Origin: Saccharomonospora piscinae
Lineage (GTDB): Bacteria > Actinomycetota > Actinomycetes > Mycobacteriales > Pseudonocardiaceae
Assembly: GCF_005862235.1 (NCBI RefSeq)
Contig: NZ_VCEK01000001.1
Coordinates: 310,001-374,000 of the forward strand
Direction: 5' to 3'
Length of the DNA stretch: 64,000 bases
Shown piece by piece: positions 62,538 through 64,000 of this stretch. The notes under the pieces are model-generated. The model searched no databases. It worked only from the letters and a program-made list of their open reading frames with translations, and was not told the DNA's origin. The translations under genes were made by a program, and so were the position numbers. The stretch's first letter is position 1. Every line of letters begins with the position of its first letter.

Positions 62538-62555
62538 GCGAGTCGAGTGACTCGC
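62538..62555. promoter_or_regulatory. TetR operator 2
   Basis: GCGAGTCG (62538-62545), AG, TGACTCGC (62548-62555): the same palindrome with one arm mismatch, centred exactly 50 bp from operator 1. It lies within a larger ACGATGCG...CGCATCGT inverted repeat (62522-62560). Confidence 0.75.
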
Positions 62556-62611
62556 ATCGTATCTGTGGCGCCCGGGTGAATTCCGGCGGCCGCGCGGTGG
62601 AGGAGCAATTC

Positions 62612-63370
62612 ATGACAAGCAACAAGATCGCTTTGGTGACCGGCGCGAATCGCGGCCTCGGACGTAGCGCGGCCATCGCTCTGGCCACACGTGGGGTGCG
62701 GGTCCTGGTCACCCATCGCGGTGATGCGGCCGGGGTTGAGAAGACGGTGGAACAGGTGCAGGCGGTGGGTGGGACTGCCGCTGCTCTGCGGCTCGACCTC
62801 AGCGACGTCTCCTCTTTCGCGTCCTTCACCTCCGAACTGAGCGAGCAGCTGGAGCGCTGGGGTACTTCGCGGCTCGACATCGTGGTCAACAACGCGGGAG
62901 TGGGGATCTTCGGACCGCTGGAGGACGTCACGATCGACGACTTCGACACGGTGCTGGGCACCAACGTCCGGGGCACGTTCTTTCTCATCCAGTCCCTTGT
63001 GCCGCTGCTGGCCCAGGGTGCCCACGTCATCAACGTCTCGTCGTCGCTGACCCGCCACACCAGCCCCGCCACCTCGGTCTACTCCGCCTCGAAGGCCGCC
63101 GTCGAAGCCCTGAGCCGCACCCTCGCCGCGGAACTCGGCCCGCACGGAATCCGGGTCAACTCCATCGCCCCGGGACCGACCGCCACCGATTTCAACGGTG
63201 GGGCGATGCGGGACGACGCCGAATTTCGCCAGGTTCTGGCCGGACAGACCGCGCTCGGCCGCGTCGGCGAACCTGACGAGATCGGCGACGCCATCGCCGC
63301 GCTGGCCTCCGAGGACCTGCGCTGGGTCACCGCCCAGCGTATCGAGGTCTCCGGCGGCGCCATCCTCTGA
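62612..63370 (+). CDS. SDR-family oxidoreductase under TetR control
   Basis: A 252-residue classical SDR: 'VTGANRGLGRSAAIAL', 'NNAGVG', catalytic Ser in 'NVSSSLTRH', 'YSASKAA' (YxxxK), 'PGPTATDF' and the C-terminal 'IEVSGGAIL'. The ATG at 62612 has a GGAGGAG site. It is divergent from the TetR gene with twin operators between, the common arrangement of a detoxifying reductase and its repressor. The substrate is unknown. Confidence 0.9.
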   Translation: MTSNKIALVTGANRGLGRSAAIALATRGVRVLVTHRGDAAGVEKTVEQVQAVGGTAAALRLDLSDVSSFASFTSELSEQLERWGTSRLDIVVNNAGVGIFGPLEDVTIDDFDTVLGTNVRGTFFLIQSLVPLLAQGAHVINVSSSLTRHTSPATSVYSASKAAVEALSRTLAAELGPHGIRVNSIAPGPTATDFNGGAMRDDAEFRQVLAGQTALGRVGEPDEIGDAIAALASEDLRWVTAQRIEVSGGAIL

Positions 63371-63377
63371 GCGAGAA

Positions 63378-63394
63378 GCCGCTCCCCCAGCGGC
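63378..63394. terminator. Hairpin between SDR and 2H-phosphoesterase genes
   Basis: GCCGCT (63378-63383), loop CCCCC, AGCGGC (63389-63394). A compact perfect stem just after the SDR stop, in a convergent gap. Confidence 0.6.
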
Positions 63395-63438
63395 GTCACC
63401 GTGCTTCCCGCCGGACGGTCGTCGCGTGTGGTGTTGCG

Positions 63439-63969
63439 TCAGCGACCCCGGCCGAGTTTCCACGATTCGCGCACGTGGCAGTTGTGGTTGGCCCACCACT
63501 GCAGATCGACCCGGTCGACGTGGAGCCGTGCCGGGAGCAGGTGGCGCAGATCCTCGCCGACGCTGTCCGGGGTGATTGTCTCGGCTCGCCGGTCCAGGGT
63601 CAGGTGCGGGACCGGGTCCGGGAACCGGCCGCCGTAGGGCGGGCAGTGCGGGAAGGCGTCCACCAGGGCGGCGGTCAACGCTCGGAACGGCTCGTCCGGA
63701 TCGGGACGCAGGTGGATCAGGCCGTCGGGAAAGGTCTCGACCCTCGCGAGAGTGGTGTCGAACGGCTCCGCCGCCGCCACGATCCGCTCGACCGTGTCGA
63801 GGTCCGGTTGCGACGGCGTCGTCAGCCAGGGCCCCAGCACCGTGATGTGCGCGTGGGAGAAGGCGGGGTCCGAGGACAGGAACGAGGCGTCGTAGTGGGC
63901 GGTCCGGCGCTGGATGTAGTCCTCGAACGCGGGTACCGCGACGGCGAGGACCGAGTGCCCTGCGGTCAT
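63439..63969 (-). CDS. 2H phosphoesterase / 2'-5' RNA ligase-like protein
   Basis: A 176-residue protein with the paired HxT motifs of the 2H phosphoesterase superfamily: 'HAHITVLGPW' in the first half and 'PHLTLDRR' in the second. These His residues act on 2'-5' or cyclic phosphodiester bonds of RNA or small nucleotides. The length fits the LigT/YjcG-like group. The start lies 31 bases from the window edge, so the promoter is not seen. The natural substrate is unknown. Confidence 0.85.
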   Translation of the reverse strand: MTAGHSVLAVAVPAFEDYIQRRTAHYDASFLSSDPAFSHAHITVLGPWLTTPSQPDLDTVERIVAAAEPFDTTLARVETFPDGLIHLRPDPDEPFRALTAALVDAFPHCPPYGGRFPDPVPHLTLDRRAETITPDSVGEDLRHLLPARLHVDRVDLQWWANHNCHVRESWKLGRGR

Positions 63970-64000
63970 CCCGACTACGGTGCCGCTGTCCCGGCCCGGG

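Overview
The window is high-GC actinobacterial DNA: dense genes, many 4-bp ATGA/GTGA/TTGA overlaps, GTG and TTG starts, rare TTA codons, and PadR, TetR, MerR, LuxR and XRE regulators. It fits a filamentous actinomycete, most likely Pseudonocardiales; that placement is inference, as no rRNA or tRNA gene is present. 

Layout. 1-6.1 kb is ordinary chromosome: a DUF1295 membrane protein, a PadR-controlled pair of small genes, the helicase HrpB, and a methyltransferase-TetR pair. About 6.3-43 kb is a large biosynthetic gene cluster. Its left arm (6.3-16.2 kb) holds a PyrH-like tryptophan 5-halogenase, a flavin reductase, tryptophan 2,3-dioxygenase, an aminotransferase, two short-chain dehydrogenases, an O-methyltransferase, two flavin monooxygenases and a remnant of an alpha/beta hydrolase resembling kynurenine formamidase. 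Its right arm is one tight minus-strand operon (40.97 to 16.2 kb). It encodes FAAL-ACP-Cy-A(Cys, inserted oxidase)-PCP, then KS-AT-ACP-Cy-A(Cys)-PCP-degenerate C, a type II thioesterase, C-A-PCP-reductase, an FAD monooxygenase, a P450, an acyl-CoA-dehydrogenase-like flavoprotein, two methyltransferases and an opine dehydrogenase. A LuxR-type and an XRE-type regulator lie just upstream. 

Reading of the cluster. The KS-AT-ACP-Cy-A(Cys)-PCP-C* protein together with an acyl-CoA-dehydrogenase-like flavoprotein matches the 2,2'-bipyridine-forming logic of caerulomycin and collismycin. Here the chain entering it would be a fatty acyl group already converted to a 2-alkylthiazole. The expected core is a 6-(2-alkylthiazol-4-yl)-4-oxy-pyridine-2-carbonyl unit, as in WS75624 and the karnamicins. 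The halogenase/dioxygenase set next to it predicts 5-chlorotryptophan and chlorinated (N-formyl)kynurenine. Whether this is a second product or a conjugation partner cannot be settled from sequence; such a conjugate would, to my knowledge, be new. 

43.4-64 kb is accessory chromosome: an orphan LacI regulator, a CGNR regulator divergent from a HAD hydrolase, a sulfite-handling set (Rrf2 regulator, TauE exporter, molybdopterin oxidase) with a fasciclin lipoprotein, a structured intergenic element, a MerR-HEAT fusion with a HEAT partner and a broken copy, a pentapeptide-repeat protein, an Lrp/permease pair, an epoxide hydrolase, a coiled-coil protein, and several oxidoreductases and hydrolases with their regulators. 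Several intergenic spaces carry clear inverted repeats, recorded as candidate operators.
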